Shown: positions 34,215 to 45,262, counted from the first letter of the stretch. The stretch is DNA of 64,000 nt from Bin87 sp965203195 (GCA_965203195.1 OZ241860.1:1302001-1366000); one strand, 5' to 3'. Notes: a model not told the origin generated them from the letters alone. Numbers and translations: made by a program.

Positions 34215-36170
34215 CTAGTCCTCGTCCCCGTACTGCGCTTTCAGCATTTCCACCACCGCCGGGTCGGCCAGGGTGGTGGTGTCGCCCAGGGCGCGGCCTT
34301 CGGCTACATCGCGGAGCAAGCGGCGCATTATCTTGCCGCTGCGGGTTTTGGGCAGTTCGGCGGCGAAGTAGATGTCGTCGGGGCGGGCCATGGGGCCGAT
34401 TTTGCCGGCTACGTGCTGCTTCAGCTCGGCGGTGACGGCTTCAGAGCCGGCTACCTGGTCTTTCAGCGTCACAAAGGCCACGATGGCCTGGCCTTTTACC
34501 TCGTGGCTGCGCCCGATGCAGGCGGCTTCCGCCACCTTCAGGTTGTCCACCAGCGCCGATTCTACTTCCATCGTGCTGATGCGGTGGGCCGAGACGTTGA
34601 TGACATCGTCCACCCGGCCCAGCAGCCAGAAGTAGGATTCCTCGTCCAGCTTGGCGCCGTCGCTGGTGAAGTAGATGCCTTCGTAGTTGCTCCAGTACTG
34701 CTGCCGGAAGCGCTCCGGGTCGCCGTAGATGCCCCGCAGCATACTGGGCCAGGGCTGGCGGATGACCAGGTAGCCGCCCCCGCCGGGGCCGATTTCATTG
34801 CCCGGTTCGTCCAGGATGGCGGCGTCGATGCCGGGGAAAGGCTGCGTGGCCGAGCCGGGCTTGAGGGTGGTGATGCCGGGCAGGGGCGCAATCAGCACCG
34901 AGCCGGTTTCCGTCTGCCACCAAGTATCAACTACGGGGCAGCGTCCGCCGCCGATGTGCTGCCAGTACCAGACCCACGCCTCCGGGTTGATGGGTTCGCC
35001 CACGGTGCCCAGCAGCCGCAGCGAGGACAGGTCGCGCCGGTTGGGGTATTCCTCGCCCCAGCGCATAAAGGTGCGGATGGCTGTGGGCGCGGTGTAGCAG
35101 ATGGTGCAGCCGTACTTCTCCACAATGGCCCAGAAGCGGTCCCGGTCGGGCCAGTCGGGGGAGCCTTCGTACATTACCGAAGTGGCGCCGTTGGCCAGGG
35201 GGCCGTACACGATATAGCTGTGGCCGGTGACCCAACCGATGTCGGCGGTGCACCAGTACACATCGTCCTCTTTCAGGTCGAAAATCCACTTGCTGGTGGC
35301 ATAGGTTCCGGTGAGGTAGCCGCCGGTGGTGTGGACGATGCCCTTGGGCTTGCCGGTAGTGCCGCTGGTGTACAGCATAAAGAGCATATCCTCGCTGTCC
35401 ATCGGCTCCGGATCGCAGGTCAAGGGCTGGTCGGCCACCAGGTCGTGCCACCAGACGTCGCGGCCGGCCTGCATCAGGTCGTCGGCGTGGGCGGTGCGCC
35501 TTACCACGACCACATTTTCTACGGGGGTGTCGCCGGCGATGGAAGCGTCGGCGTTCCGCTTGAGGGGGATGATGTTGCCGCGGCGCCAGCCGCCGTCGGC
35601 GGTGATCATCACTTTGGACTGGGAATCCTCGATGCGGTCGCGCAGGGATTCGGCGCTGAAGCCGCCGAACACGATGCTGTGGGGGGCGCCGATGCGGGCG
35701 CAGGCCAGCATTGCGATGGGCAGCTCCGGCACCATCGGCAGGTAGATGGTGACCCGGTCGCCCTTTTGCACGCCCAGGCTTTTGAGGCCGTTGGCGAATT
35801 TGCAGACTTCCCGGTACAGGTCGCGGTAGGTATAAACCTGCCAGTCGCCGGGCTCGCCTTCCCAGATGATGGCGGCCTTATTTTTGCGCGGCCCGTTGAG
35901 GTGGCGGTCAATGCAGTTGTAAGAGGCGTTCAGCCGGCCGCCCACGAACCATTTGGCAAAGGGGGCGTCCGACCAGTCCAGCACGGTATCCCAGGGTTGG
36001 AACCAGTCCAGTTCGCCGGCGAAGCGGGCCCAGAATCCTTGCGGGTCCCGGCGGGCTTCGTCATAGACGCCGGGGTCGGCGATATTGGCCTGGGCGGCGA
36101 ATTCGGGCGGCGGGGGATAGGTGCGATCCTCTTGCAGCAGGGCCTCAAAAGCGCCGGTATTCTGCGTCAT
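34215..36170 (-). CDS. acs: Acetyl-CoA synthetase (AMP-forming)
   Basis: Acs activates acetate with ATP and CoA in the cytosol. The 651-residue length is typical. Seen motifs are the N-terminal ACS domain (WFVGGRLNASYNCIDRHL), the P-loop-like YTSGTTGKPKGIVHTTGG, the acetate-pocket segment WWQTETGSVLIAPLPG, GRVDDVINVSAHRIST, and the C-terminal PKTRSGKIMRR. The Lys in that last motif is the one that protein acetyltransferases modify in other Acs enzymes. The start at 36170 follows GGAGG; the frame upstream is not conserved. It is monocistronic and ends at the hairpin 34155-34189. Confidence 0.96.
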   Translation of the reverse strand: MTQNTGAFEALLQEDRTYPPPPEFAAQANIADPGVYDEARRDPQGFWARFAGELDWFQPWDTVLDWSDAPFAKWFVGGRLNASYNCIDRHLNGPRKNKAAIIWEGEPGDWQVYTYRDLYREVCKFANGLKSLGVQKGDRVTIYLPMVPELPIAMLACARIGAPHSIVFGGFSAESLRDRIEDSQSKVMITADGGWRRGNIIPLKRNADASIAGDTPVENVVVVRRTAHADDLMQAGRDVWWHDLVADQPLTCDPEPMDSEDMLFMLYTSGTTGKPKGIVHTTGGYLTGTYATSKWIFDLKEDDVYWCTADIGWVTGHSYIVYGPLANGATSVMYEGSPDWPDRDRFWAIVEKYGCTICYTAPTAIRTFMRWGEEYPNRRDLSSLRLLGTVGEPINPEAWVWYWQHIGGGRCPVVDTWWQTETGSVLIAPLPGITTLKPGSATQPFPGIDAAILDEPGNEIGPGGGGYLVIRQPWPSMLRGIYGDPERFRQQYWSNYEGIYFTSDGAKLDEESYFWLLGRVDDVINVSAHRISTMEVESALVDNLKVAEAACIGRSHEVKGQAIVAFVTLKDQVAGSEAVTAELKQHVAGKIGPMARPDDIYFAAELPKTRSGKIMRRLLRDVAEGRALGDTTTLADPAVVEMLKAQYGDED

Positions 36171-36415
36171 CGTAAAAACCTCCGGGGCGATGCGCTGGCG
36201 GGCAGCGGGGGGATGGATGGCGGGGTGGCGGGATGTGGATGTAGCGGGGATGATATTAGCATATTGCCGTCGCAGCGTGGGGCAGCGGCGCGGCGAGAAT
36301 CCCTTCGGCAGCCCCCAACCCAAGGCTATCGCATATTGGGAAATTGTGGTGTTCGGTACGATAGTGGCCAACGCCGCCTGGCGCGGAGCGAAATTGAAGT
36401 AGAGGTGACGCCGCC

Positions 36416-36901
36416 ATGACCGAGTTCGCCGACCTGTTCAGCGCCCTGGAAGCCCCCGCGCCAGCAACGCCCGCCGCCATTCCCGCCACGACATCCTGGT
36501 AATCGCCTTTGGCGCCATGCTCTGCGGCGGCCAGACCGGCTCCGATATGGAACTTTTCGGCCACGCCAAACGGGATCTCCTGCGATAATCCTTCCTGAAA
36601 CTGGACAACGGCATCCCCAGCCACGATACAGGTTCCCGACTGCCGGGTATGCTGGATCCGCCGCTTTCCAGCAGTGGTTCATCGGCTTTATGTGCTGGAT
36701 GTGGCCTGCCACGAGGATCAGGCGCGGAACCGGAAGGGGCGTTGCGCGGAGAACCTGGCGCTGCTGCGGAAGCTGGCGCTGAATTTGGCGCGGTTGGAGG
36801 CGAGCAAAGGTTCAATGCGCGGCCAGCTGAAACGGGTGGGTTGGGACGATGGCTTTCGCATCAGCATCCGGTCCCAATTCACCAAAATCCATATGCGATA
36901 G
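36416..36901 (+). pseudogene. ISAs1-family transposase remnant
   Basis: The first frame gives MTEFADLFSALEAPAPSNAR, then RHDILVIAFGAMLCGGQTG and FLKLDNGIPSHDT, the N-terminal DDE_Tnp_1-associated part of ISAs1 (H-repeat) transposases. A stop interrupts the frame at HAKRDLLR. In another frame the C-terminus follows (YVLDVACHEDQARNRKGRCA, then LKRVGWDDGF). The catalytic middle of about 200 residues is deleted. No terminal inverted repeats are visible, so it is an old, immobile remnant. Confidence 0.85.
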
Positions 36902-36925
36902 CCCTGCCCGAGGCTACCGGCGCTA

Positions 36926-36954
36926 TTGACAGCGCCCACCCTGTGGGCTAACAT
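36926..36954 (+). promoter_or_regulatory. Promoter of the peptide ABC transporter genes
   Basis: TTGACA (36926-36931), a 17-base spacer and TAACAT (36949-36954) lie about 155 bases before the binding-protein gene. It starts 24 bases after the end of the transposase remnant. Confidence 0.55.
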
Positions 36955-37110
36955 CCCTACCCTAGAATTGCGGATTGTGGTTAATTTCACAATAGCGGCC
37001 GCGTCCGCAGCATTTCCATCCACCAGCGCCGATGGCGGGCATTATCCGGCCCAGCGCAAAGGCAAGGCCAGTCCCTTCGCGGCGCCAATGTTCGGGAGGT
37101 TCACAAGAGT

Positions 37111-39084
37111 ATGAAGCCATCTATGTCTGGCCGGCCGCTGCTGCGGATGCTGCTACCGCTTGCCGGAGCCGCCGCGCTGATGGTCGGCATCGCCTGCGGA
37201 GGGGCCGAGGAACCCGCCGCGCCGGCCGCTGCCGTTGCGACGCAGCCGCCCGCCGCCGCGGCAGCCACCGCCGCCCCCTCGGACCAGGGCGCCCAGCAGC
37301 AGCCCACCGCCATGGCCGCCGCCACCGCCGCGCCGCCCACGGCCACGCCGCCGCCGGATGCCACCATCCGGCCCACCAACACCCCGGCGCCCACCGCCAC
37401 GCCCCGCGCCGCCCCGACTCCCACCCCCAGCGCCGGCCCCAAATACGGCGGCACCCTGCTGATGTCCGCCTACGCCGACACCAAAGACTGGGATCCGCTG
37501 GGTTCGTCATCGCTGTCCAGCGTCATTTCCTACTCTCAGCTGTACAACCAGATTGTGCAGTATGACACGGTGGACACCAACGACATCACTGGCGACTTGG
37601 CCGAGGACTGGGAAATCAGCGCCGACGGCCTCACCTACACCTTCCATCTGCGGGACAATATGCAGTGGACGGACGGCACTGAGATTACGGCATCGGACAT
37701 CATCACCACGCATTCGCGCTATGCCAATCCGTGCAACGGCGCCGGCCGTTCCGGGCTGTGGCGCAACTACACCGTCGCGGTGGAAGTGGTCGACAAGGAC
37801 GGCGGCGACTGCACGCCCACCAACCTGGACGATGTGATGCGCGCAATTGACCCGAAAACCGTAGAGTTCACCTTGCAGTTCGCCTCCGGCGCGTTCATCA
37901 AGTTCCTGGCCATTGACTACGCCAAGGTTCTGCCGGGGCATCTGCTGAACGAGGATGAGAATTGCGCGGTGCGCGACGCCGCCAACCCCTGTTTCCTGAA
38001 CCTGGGCGAGAACATCATCGACCGCGGCGCCACCTCCGGCCCGTTTGTCCTTGATGAATATCAGGTGGGCGACTTCTACTATGTCGACAAGAACCCGGAC
38101 TACTTCAAGGACGGGCGCCCCTATGTTGACCGCATTGAGCACACCATCTTTACCGGCCAAGCCAAAGACACGCTGATTGCCAACTTTGAAGCGCGCCGGC
38201 TGGATATGGCCAACGGCGGGTTCACCAACCTGTCCCCGACGCAGTACTTTGACCTGGAAAAAAGCACTAACGGCGAGTATGTGGCGCATCCCATTGCCGC
38301 CGGCACCAACTGGGGCCTGATGCTGAACATCAAGAAGCCCCAGTTCCAGGACCACAAGGTGCGCCAGGCCATCAACCTGGCCGTGGACCGGCAGGAAATT
38401 GACGAAATCGTCTTTGACAACTCCGGCGGCAGCTACTGCCCCCTGATGGGCCTGGCCCACGCCAACGACGTCTGTCTGGACTGGCCCGGCATCCGCCCCA
38501 AGGATACCCCCGAAGGCCAGCAGGACCTGGCCGACGCCAAAGCCCTGATGGCGGAAGCCGGCGTGCCTGACGGGTTCGAAGTCAAGTACACTGTGCGCCA
38601 GGTGGGCAACTACCCCGACCAGTGCCAGGTGGTGAAGCAGCAGTTGCAGGACGCCCTGGGCATTACCGGCGAAATCGAGACCCTGCCCAGCGCCGCCGGC
38701 TATGCCAAATATGGCACCTCCCGCGCCGAAGGTTCCGCCGGCGACTGGGAAATCAGCTGCCAGGGCGAGGGCATGGTTGTGTTTGACGCCGACGCCGTGT
38801 ACGGCGGCGTGTACCTCAAGGGCGGCACCCGCAACTACACCGACTGGTCCAGCCCCCTGGTCGTCGAATGGTTCGAAGAGCAGAAAGTGGAGCTGGACCC
38901 CGACGCCAGGCGGGAAATCAACAAGGAAGCCGAACTCTGGCTGCACAGCTTTGAAGATAACCACTGGGTTACCCTCCAGCTGGGCCAACTGTTCTGGCTG
39001 GTCCACCAGGACATCAAGGGCTTTAACGCGCCCTCCACCGTGCAGTACCAGTTCAAGCACGAAGACCTCTGGCTGGACCGCTAA
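37111..39084 (+). CDS. Peptide/nickel-type ABC transporter substrate-binding protein (SBP family 5)
   Basis: The 657-residue protein has a signal with a lipobox-like end (MVGIAC) and a long Ala/Thr/Pro tether (about 30-108). The family-5 domain starts at KYGGTLLMSAYADTKDWDPL. Typical segments follow: LAEDWEISADGLTYTFHLRD, VRQAINLAVDRQEI and FQDHKVRQAINLAVD. It should sit on the outer face of the membrane and feed oligopeptides or similar solutes to the two permeases behind it. The pair CPLM...VCLD and other Cys residues may form disulfides. GGGAGG precedes ATG 37111. Confidence 0.92.
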   Translation: MKPSMSGRPLLRMLLPLAGAAALMVGIACGGAEEPAAPAAAVATQPPAAAAATAAPSDQGAQQQPTAMAAATAAPPTATPPPDATIRPTNTPAPTATPRAAPTPTPSAGPKYGGTLLMSAYADTKDWDPLGSSSLSSVISYSQLYNQIVQYDTVDTNDITGDLAEDWEISADGLTYTFHLRDNMQWTDGTEITASDIITTHSRYANPCNGAGRSGLWRNYTVAVEVVDKDGGDCTPTNLDDVMRAIDPKTVEFTLQFASGAFIKFLAIDYAKVLPGHLLNEDENCAVRDAANPCFLNLGENIIDRGATSGPFVLDEYQVGDFYYVDKNPDYFKDGRPYVDRIEHTIFTGQAKDTLIANFEARRLDMANGGFTNLSPTQYFDLEKSTNGEYVAHPIAAGTNWGLMLNIKKPQFQDHKVRQAINLAVDRQEIDEIVFDNSGGSYCPLMGLAHANDVCLDWPGIRPKDTPEGQQDLADAKALMAEAGVPDGFEVKYTVRQVGNYPDQCQVVKQQLQDALGITGEIETLPSAAGYAKYGTSRAEGSAGDWEISCQGEGMVVFDADAVYGGVYLKGGTRNYTDWSSPLVVEWFEEQKVELDPDARREINKEAELWLHSFEDNHWVTLQLGQLFWLVHQDIKGFNAPSTVQYQFKHEDLWLDR

Positions 39085-39131
39085 TCGGCGGGCCGAAGCG
39101 CGCATCCGGCGCCATCGGAACGCTAAAGCAA

Positions 39132-39165
39132 GTAGCAGGGGCGGCGCACACGTCGCCCCTGCTAC
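39132..39165 (+). other. Intercistronic hairpin between binding protein and permease genes
   Basis: A 15-bp stem (gtagcaggggcggcg with its complement, one G-U pair) closes a caca loop. It lies in the 99-base gap after the binding-protein gene. Such hairpins usually protect the upstream mRNA so the binding protein is made in excess over the permeases; partial termination is the alternative. Confidence 0.65.
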
Positions 39166-39183
39166 CGCAGGAAGGCAAACTCC

Positions 39184-40140
39184 ATGCGACAGTACGCATT
39201 GAAGCGCATCGCGCTGATTATCCCCACAGTGCTGCTGGTGTCAATCATCGTATTCACGGTGATGCGGCTGCTGCCCGGCGACCCGGCGCTCGTAATTCTG
39301 AGCGAAGGCGACGCTTCGTTCACCCAGGAAGAACTGGACGATCTGCGGAAGCAGCTAGGCACCGACCGGCCGATTCCGGTGCAATATCTGGAATGGATTG
39401 GCGGGCTGGTACAAGGCGACTTGGGCACCTCCATCTGGCGGTCGGGCCAGCCGGTTACCAAACTGGTCGGCGAGCGGATACCCCGCACGCTGGAACTGGC
39501 CGTGCTGGCCATCCTCATCGCCGTGGTATTCGCCGTGCCGCTGGGGGTTATTTCCGCCATCAAACCGGACAGTTTCATCGACTACATTGCCCGCGTGATT
39601 ACGCTGGTGGGCATATCAATACCGACTTTTTTCGCCGGGCTGCTGGTGGTGCTGCTGTTGTCTCGAGGCTTCGGATGGCTGCCGCCGCTGGGCTTTGATG
39701 ACATATGGGAGGATCCCTGGAACAACATCAAGCAGATGTTCCTGCCGGCGCTGGCGCTGGGATTCTACGATATGGCGTTTATTGCTCGCGTAACCCGCTC
39801 CTCAATGATGGAAATCATCCGCGAGGATTATATGCGGACAGCGCGAGCCAAAGGGTTGGCGGAGCGCATCGTGCTGGTGCGGCATGGATTGAAAAACGCC
39901 GTGCTGCCCATCCTGACCATCTCCGGCTGGCAGTTCGGGCGCCTGTTCGGCGGCACGGTTATCATTGAAAGCATTTTCAAGGTGCCGGGCATCGGAACCC
40001 TGCTGATTGAAACCGTGTTCCAGCGCGACTTTCCTACCATCCAGGCCATCATCATCGTCATCGCAGTGTCCATCGTCATCATCAACCTGCTGGTTGACTT
40101 GCTGTATGGACTGCTGGATCCGCGCATCCGGTACGCCTAG
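39184..40140 (+). CDS. Peptide ABC transporter permease, DppB/OppB type
   Basis: The 318-residue protein has six predicted transmembrane helices. It begins with the DppB-type N-terminal helix (LIIPTVLLVSIIVFTVMRLL), followed by PGDPA. The EAA-like loop reads YMRTARAKGLAERIVLVRHG followed by LKNAVLPILT, which docks the ATPase. It forms the channel together with the next gene product. It lies 99 bases after the binding-protein gene and 43 before the second permease. Confidence 0.93.
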   Translation: MRQYALKRIALIIPTVLLVSIIVFTVMRLLPGDPALVILSEGDASFTQEELDDLRKQLGTDRPIPVQYLEWIGGLVQGDLGTSIWRSGQPVTKLVGERIPRTLELAVLAILIAVVFAVPLGVISAIKPDSFIDYIARVITLVGISIPTFFAGLLVVLLLSRGFGWLPPLGFDDIWEDPWNNIKQMFLPALALGFYDMAFIARVTRSSMMEIIREDYMRTARAKGLAERIVLVRHGLKNAVLPILTISGWQFGRLFGGTVIIESIFKVPGIGTLLIETVFQRDFPTIQAIIIVIAVSIVIINLLVDLLYGLLDPRIRYA

Positions 40141-40183
40141 ATAGTCCAGCCGCTGCTTTCGCCTCGTGAGGAGCGTTGACAGA

Positions 40184-41116
40184 ATGACTACCACGAACAC
40201 CGCCGCGCGCCCGCTGGATGGGGAAAGCAATGACCCGGTATTGCAGGAAATGCGTCCCCGCCAGACCCGGACGCAGAAAGTAATCAGTTTTTGCCGCTCC
40301 AAGCCCTTGGGTGCGGTAAGCGCCGCCATCATCCTGCTGACCATTCTGGCGGCGGCGGTTTCCTACGCCGCGCCGGGCTTGCTGCCCCACGACCCGCTGG
40401 ATGTGCGCGCCCACCCGGAGAAACGACTGCCGCCCAGCGGCAGCGCCTGGCTGGGCAGCGACCATCTGAACCGCGACCAACTCAGCCGGATTATCGCCGG
40501 TTCGCAGATTTCCATTTACGTCGGCCTGCTCAGCGTGGGCATCGGCGTAACGCTGGGCGCATTGATTGGCATCGTCAGCGCCTATGTGGGCGGCGTAATT
40601 GACCTGACTATCCAACGCATCGTGGACGCGATGATGGCCTTTCCGCCGATCATCCTGGCGTTGGCGCTGGTCGCCGTCCTGGGCGGCTCCGCCAACAATG
40701 TCATCATCGCGCTGTTGGTTATCCTGTTGCCCGGCACCATCCGGGTGATACGATCGCAGGTGTTGAGCATCAAAGAGCTGGACTACACCCTGGCGGCCAC
40801 CGCCATCGGCGCCGGCTCCATCCGCATTATGCTGCGCCACATCCTGCCCAATGTAATCGCCAGCTACATCGTGCTGGGCACAATTACCTTGGGCTTCGCC
40901 ATCATCATTGAGGCGTCGCTGTCGTTCCTGGGCGTGGGCGTGCCGCCGGACATCCCCACCTGGGGCGGTATGCTGACGCGCGGGGTGGAGGACATTCGTG
41001 AAGCGTGGTGGCTGGCCGTATTCCCCGGCATCGCCATATCAGTGGTGGTGTTCGCCATCAACTTCCTCGGCGACGCCCTGCGCGACACCCTGGACCCGCG
41101 CTTGCGGGGACGGTAG
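40184..41116 (+). CDS. Peptide ABC transporter permease, DppC/OppC type
   Basis: The 310-residue protein has a cytosolic N-terminus, a first helix (SAAIILLTILAAAVSYAA) and five more helices. It shows the DppC pattern HPLGTD-like SAWLGSDHLNRDQLSRII and the EAA loop DYTLAATAIGAGSIRIMLRH, then ILPNVIASYIV. I start at ATG 40184 with GAGGAG upstream; an in-frame GTG 18 bases earlier is less likely. No ATP-binding subunits follow: the next gene is ruvB, so the ATPases must be encoded elsewhere. Confidence 0.92.
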   Translation: MTTTNTAARPLDGESNDPVLQEMRPRQTRTQKVISFCRSKPLGAVSAAIILLTILAAAVSYAAPGLLPHDPLDVRAHPEKRLPPSGSAWLGSDHLNRDQLSRIIAGSQISIYVGLLSVGIGVTLGALIGIVSAYVGGVIDLTIQRIVDAMMAFPPIILALALVAVLGGSANNVIIALLVILLPGTIRVIRSQVLSIKELDYTLAATAIGAGSIRIMLRHILPNVIASYIVLGTITLGFAIIIEASLSFLGVGVPPDIPTWGGMLTRGVEDIREAWWLAVFPGIAISVVVFAINFLGDALRDTLDPRLRGR

Positions 41117-41347
41117 CGGCAACCGCAGTCTCCCCAACCGCCGGGACGATAAATGCGCCAACCCCAGGCGCGCCGTCGGCGCCGTTGCCATAACCGGGCA
41201 GCGGCGCCGATATTAATGTATGGAACGGGCGTAGCTCCCGGTAGCCGGGCACCCGCCGGCGGTTGACCGGAGGGCGCATACCGCCCCCGGAATCAGCGCC
41301 CGCCGGCGGTAGCGGCAGCCGGCGCTTTGGGTTATGATGGCGCCACT

Positions 41348-42430
<1,083 letters not shown>

Positions 42431-42505
42431 TGACATAATATACGATCACGCTGTCCTCAAAATCCCTATGCAATTGACATAAAATTACTGACGCCGGCGC
42501 ATCGC

Positions 42506-42534
42506 TTGAATCCTTATTGCCGCCTGCTTATAAT
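42506..42534 (+). promoter_or_regulatory. Promoter of the F420 biosynthesis operon
   Basis: TTGAAT (42506-42511), a 17-base spacer and a perfect TATAAT (42529-42534) lie about 40 bases before the GTG start of cofG. Confidence 0.65.
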
Positions 42535-42575
42535 AGCGCCGATTTTGCCCCGCCGCCATCCCGGGAACCGCTGTC

Positions 42576-43802
42576 GTGACTACTGCCACCGCCTTCGCCC
42601 CGCCGTCCGCGCTGCCGTCTTTGCCATCTCTGGACGCTTTGGCCGCCGGCAACGCCGGCCTGTCCGACGATAACGCCCTGGCGTTGCCGGACGCCGGCCA
42701 CGCCATCACTGACGACCTGTGCGCCGCCGCCGCCGAGCTGCGCGACCGGGGCAAGGGCCGCATCGTAACCTTCTCGCCCAAAGTATTCATCCCCCTGACC
42801 CGGCTGTGCCGCGACTTCTGCGGCTACTGCACCTTCCGGCAGTCGCCCGACCAGGCGGATGCCCCCTATCTCGCGCCGGAGCAGGCGCTTTCCGTTGCCC
42901 TCGCCGGCCAGCGGCTGGGTTGCGCCGAAGCCCTGTTCACCCTGGGCGAAAGGCCGGAGCAGCGCTATGCCCAGGCCGGCGACTGGCTGGCGCAACGCGG
43001 GTATCGCACCACCCAGGAATACCTGGCCGCAATGTGCCGGCTGGTGTTCGACGAAACCGACCTGCTGCCTCACGGCAACCCCGGCACCATGAGCCGCCGG
43101 GAGCTGATGGCCCTGCAACCCACCAACCCGTCCGTGGGCATAATGCTGGAAAGCAGCAGCCCGCGCCTGTACGAAGCCGGCGGCCCCCACGAATTCGCCC
43201 CCAGCAAACGCCCCCGCGTGCGGCTGCGGACAATGGAACTGGCCGGCGAACTGGGCATACCCTTCACCACCGGCATCCTTATCGGCATCGGCGAAACCCG
43301 GCGGGAACGCGTGGAATCGCTGCTGGCGATCCGCACCCTGAACCGCCGCTACGGACATATCCAGGAAGTCATCATCCAGAACTTCCGCGCCAAGCCGGAT
43401 ACGCCTATGGCCGGCGCCCCCGACGCGCCGCCGGACGAACTGCTCTGGACTATCGCCGTAGCCCGCCTCATACTGGGGCCGGCGGTCAACCTGCAAGCGC
43501 CGCCCAACTTGAGCGAAAATTACGAACTCTGTCTGGGCGCCGGCATCAACGACTGGGGCGGCGTGTCTCCGCTGACCATCGACTATGTGAACCCCGAAGC
43601 GCCCTGGCCCCAGCTGGCCGAACTGCGCCGGCGCACCGCGGCGGCAGGCCACGAACTCCGCCCGCGCCTGCCCGTCTATCCCGAGTACTTTGCCCACAAC
43701 TCCGAGTGGCCGCTGCCCGAAGCGTTGCGCGCCAAACTGCTGCGCCTTGCCGACGCCGACGGCTATGTGAAAGGGGGAATGCAACGCTATGTCCACAGCT
43801 AA
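42576..43802 (+). CDS. cofG: 7,8-didemethyl-8-hydroxy-5-deazariboflavin synthase subunit CofG
   Basis: CofG is a radical SAM enzyme that joins the CofH product to form Fo, the chromophore of F420. The 408-residue protein has the radical SAM cluster motif CRDFCGYC (Cys78, 82, 85) and typical CofG segments (VTFSPKVFIPLTRL, then ALFTLGERPEQRY). LDNPSVGIMLESSS-like and FTTGILIGIGETRRERVESL segments line the barrel. The start is GTG at 42576; the first 50 residues are a low-complexity leader. The 3' end overlaps cofH by 14 bases. In Actinobacteria CofG and CofH are fused as FbiC; here they are separate. Confidence 0.94.
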   Translation: MTTATAFAPPSALPSLPSLDALAAGNAGLSDDNALALPDAGHAITDDLCAAAAELRDRGKGRIVTFSPKVFIPLTRLCRDFCGYCTFRQSPDQADAPYLAPEQALSVALAGQRLGCAEALFTLGERPEQRYAQAGDWLAQRGYRTTQEYLAAMCRLVFDETDLLPHGNPGTMSRRELMALQPTNPSVGIMLESSSPRLYEAGGPHEFAPSKRPRVRLRTMELAGELGIPFTTGILIGIGETRRERVESLLAIRTLNRRYGHIQEVIIQNFRAKPDTPMAGAPDAPPDELLWTIAVARLILGPAVNLQAPPNLSENYELCLGAGINDWGGVSPLTIDYVNPEAPWPQLAELRRRTAAAGHELRPRLPVYPEYFAHNSEWPLPEALRAKLLRLADADGYVKGGMQRYVHS

Positions 43803-45249
43803 CGGCCCCGCCGCAACCAATCCCGGTTACGCCCCCGGTTACGCCTCCGGCGAAGCTCCCAACGGGTTTCCCGGCAAAACTCCCGGCGGGCTTCCCGGCA
43901 AAACTCCCGGCGACGCTCCCGCCACCCTGACCGGGCTGGTCGGCGCGCTCCGCCCCGAGGTCGCCGGCGTCCTGAACCGGGCCCTGGCCGGGGCCGACAT
44001 CGGCATTGACGAAGCGGAACTGCTCTTTGCCACTGCCGGCCCGGAATTCACCGCCGTGATGATGACCGCCGACGAACTGCGCCGCCGCCGCGTGGGCGAC
44101 CTGGTCACCTATGTGGTCAACCGCAACATCAACTTCACCAATGTGTGCATCAAACGCTGCGGCTTCTGCGCCTTCAGCCGCGATTTCCGCGCGGAGGAAG
44201 GCTACTTCCTGCCGGTGAACGAAATCATCCGGCGCGCCAAGGAAGCCCAGGATTACGGCGCCACCGAAGTCTGCATCCAGGCCGGCCTGCCCCCGCAGAT
44301 GGAAGGCGACCTCTACATCCGGCTGTGCGAAGCCATTAAAAACGAACTGCCGGATCTGCACATCCACGGCTTTTCCCCCGAGGAAGTGCTTTACGGCTCG
44401 GTGCGTTCCCGGTGCAGTATCCGGGAATATCTGCAAGGGCTGAAAGACGCCGGCGTGGGCAGCCTGCCCGGCACTTCCGCCGAAATCCTGGACCAGTCGT
44501 TGCGCGACCAAATATCGCCGGGCCGCATCACCGTGGCCCAGTGGCTGGAAGTCATCACCACTGCCCACGACCTGGGCATCCCCACCACTTCTACCGTGAT
44601 GTTCGGCCACCTGGAAACCAACGCCCAGATTGTGCGTCATATCGCCCTGCTGCGGGACATCCAGCAGAGTACCGGCGGGTTCACCGAATTCGTCCCCTTG
44701 AGCTTCGTCAGCTCCGAAGCCCCGATGTACCTGCGCGGCGCTGTGGACGGCGTCCGCTCCGGCCCGTCCGGTATGGATGTAATGAAAGTCCACGCCATCG
44801 CCCGCATTATGCTCAATAACTGGATCCCCAACATCCAGGCGTCCTGGGTGAAAGAGGGCAGCCGGATGTCCCAGCTGCTGCTCACGGCCGGCGTCAACGA
44901 CCTCGGCGGAACGCTGATCAACGAAAGCATCTCCACCTCGGCCGGCGCCATGCACGGCCAGCTGATGCGCCCCGGCGAGTTCCGCGGAATGATCCGCGAA
45001 GCCGGCCGCACCCCGGCGGAACGCTACACCACCTACGGCATCCGGCGCATCTACGGGGAAACGGACGAAGCCCAGGACGCCCTGGACCTGGTAGGCGACA
45101 ATGTTGAGGAGATTTTCGGCTCCTACAACCGCCTGACCCAGATGTCCGGCTACCGCTTCGAGCATCCCCGCGCCCGCCGGGAACCGGCCGCGCCCGCCTC
45201 CGTGGCGTCCCCCGTGGCCTCCCCGGTAGCATCCCCGGTGGCATCCTAG
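43789..45249 (+). CDS. cofH: 5-amino-6-(D-ribitylamino)uracil-L-tyrosine 4-hydroxyphenyl transferase CofH
   Basis: CofH is the radical SAM partner of CofG and couples tyrosine to the ribityl-uracil precursor. The 486-residue protein has the cluster motif CIKRCGFC (Cys120, 124, 127) and CofH signatures (VNRNINFTNVC, IQAGLPPQMEGDLYI, STVMFGHLE). It is longer than usual at both ends. The N-terminus has GYAPGYASG and two near copies of FPGKTPGG, and the C-terminus ends with three copies of the four-residue unit SPVA. Both are coded by short DNA repeats and probably arose by slippage. The ATG overlaps the end of cofG. Confidence 0.94.
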   Translation: MSTANGPAATNPGYAPGYASGEAPNGFPGKTPGGLPGKTPGDAPATLTGLVGALRPEVAGVLNRALAGADIGIDEAELLFATAGPEFTAVMMTADELRRRRVGDLVTYVVNRNINFTNVCIKRCGFCAFSRDFRAEEGYFLPVNEIIRRAKEAQDYGATEVCIQAGLPPQMEGDLYIRLCEAIKNELPDLHIHGFSPEEVLYGSVRSRCSIREYLQGLKDAGVGSLPGTSAEILDQSLRDQISPGRITVAQWLEVITTAHDLGIPTTSTVMFGHLETNAQIVRHIALLRDIQQSTGGFTEFVPLSFVSSEAPMYLRGAVDGVRSGPSGMDVMKVHAIARIMLNNWIPNIQASWVKEGSRMSQLLLTAGVNDLGGTLINESISTSAGAMHGQLMRPGEFRGMIREAGRTPAERYTTYGIRRIYGETDEAQDALDLVGDNVEEIFGSYNRLTQMSGYRFEHPRARREPAAPASVASPVASPVASPVAS

Positions 45250-45262
45250 AGGAGCCGGGGCG

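Noticed and set aside
36121..36402. Plus-strand ORF ending AYWEIVVFGTIVANAAWRGA, antisense to the acs start region
   Set aside because: No ribosome site, mostly antisense to acs, and no recognisable family; the AT-rich part is probably intergenic.
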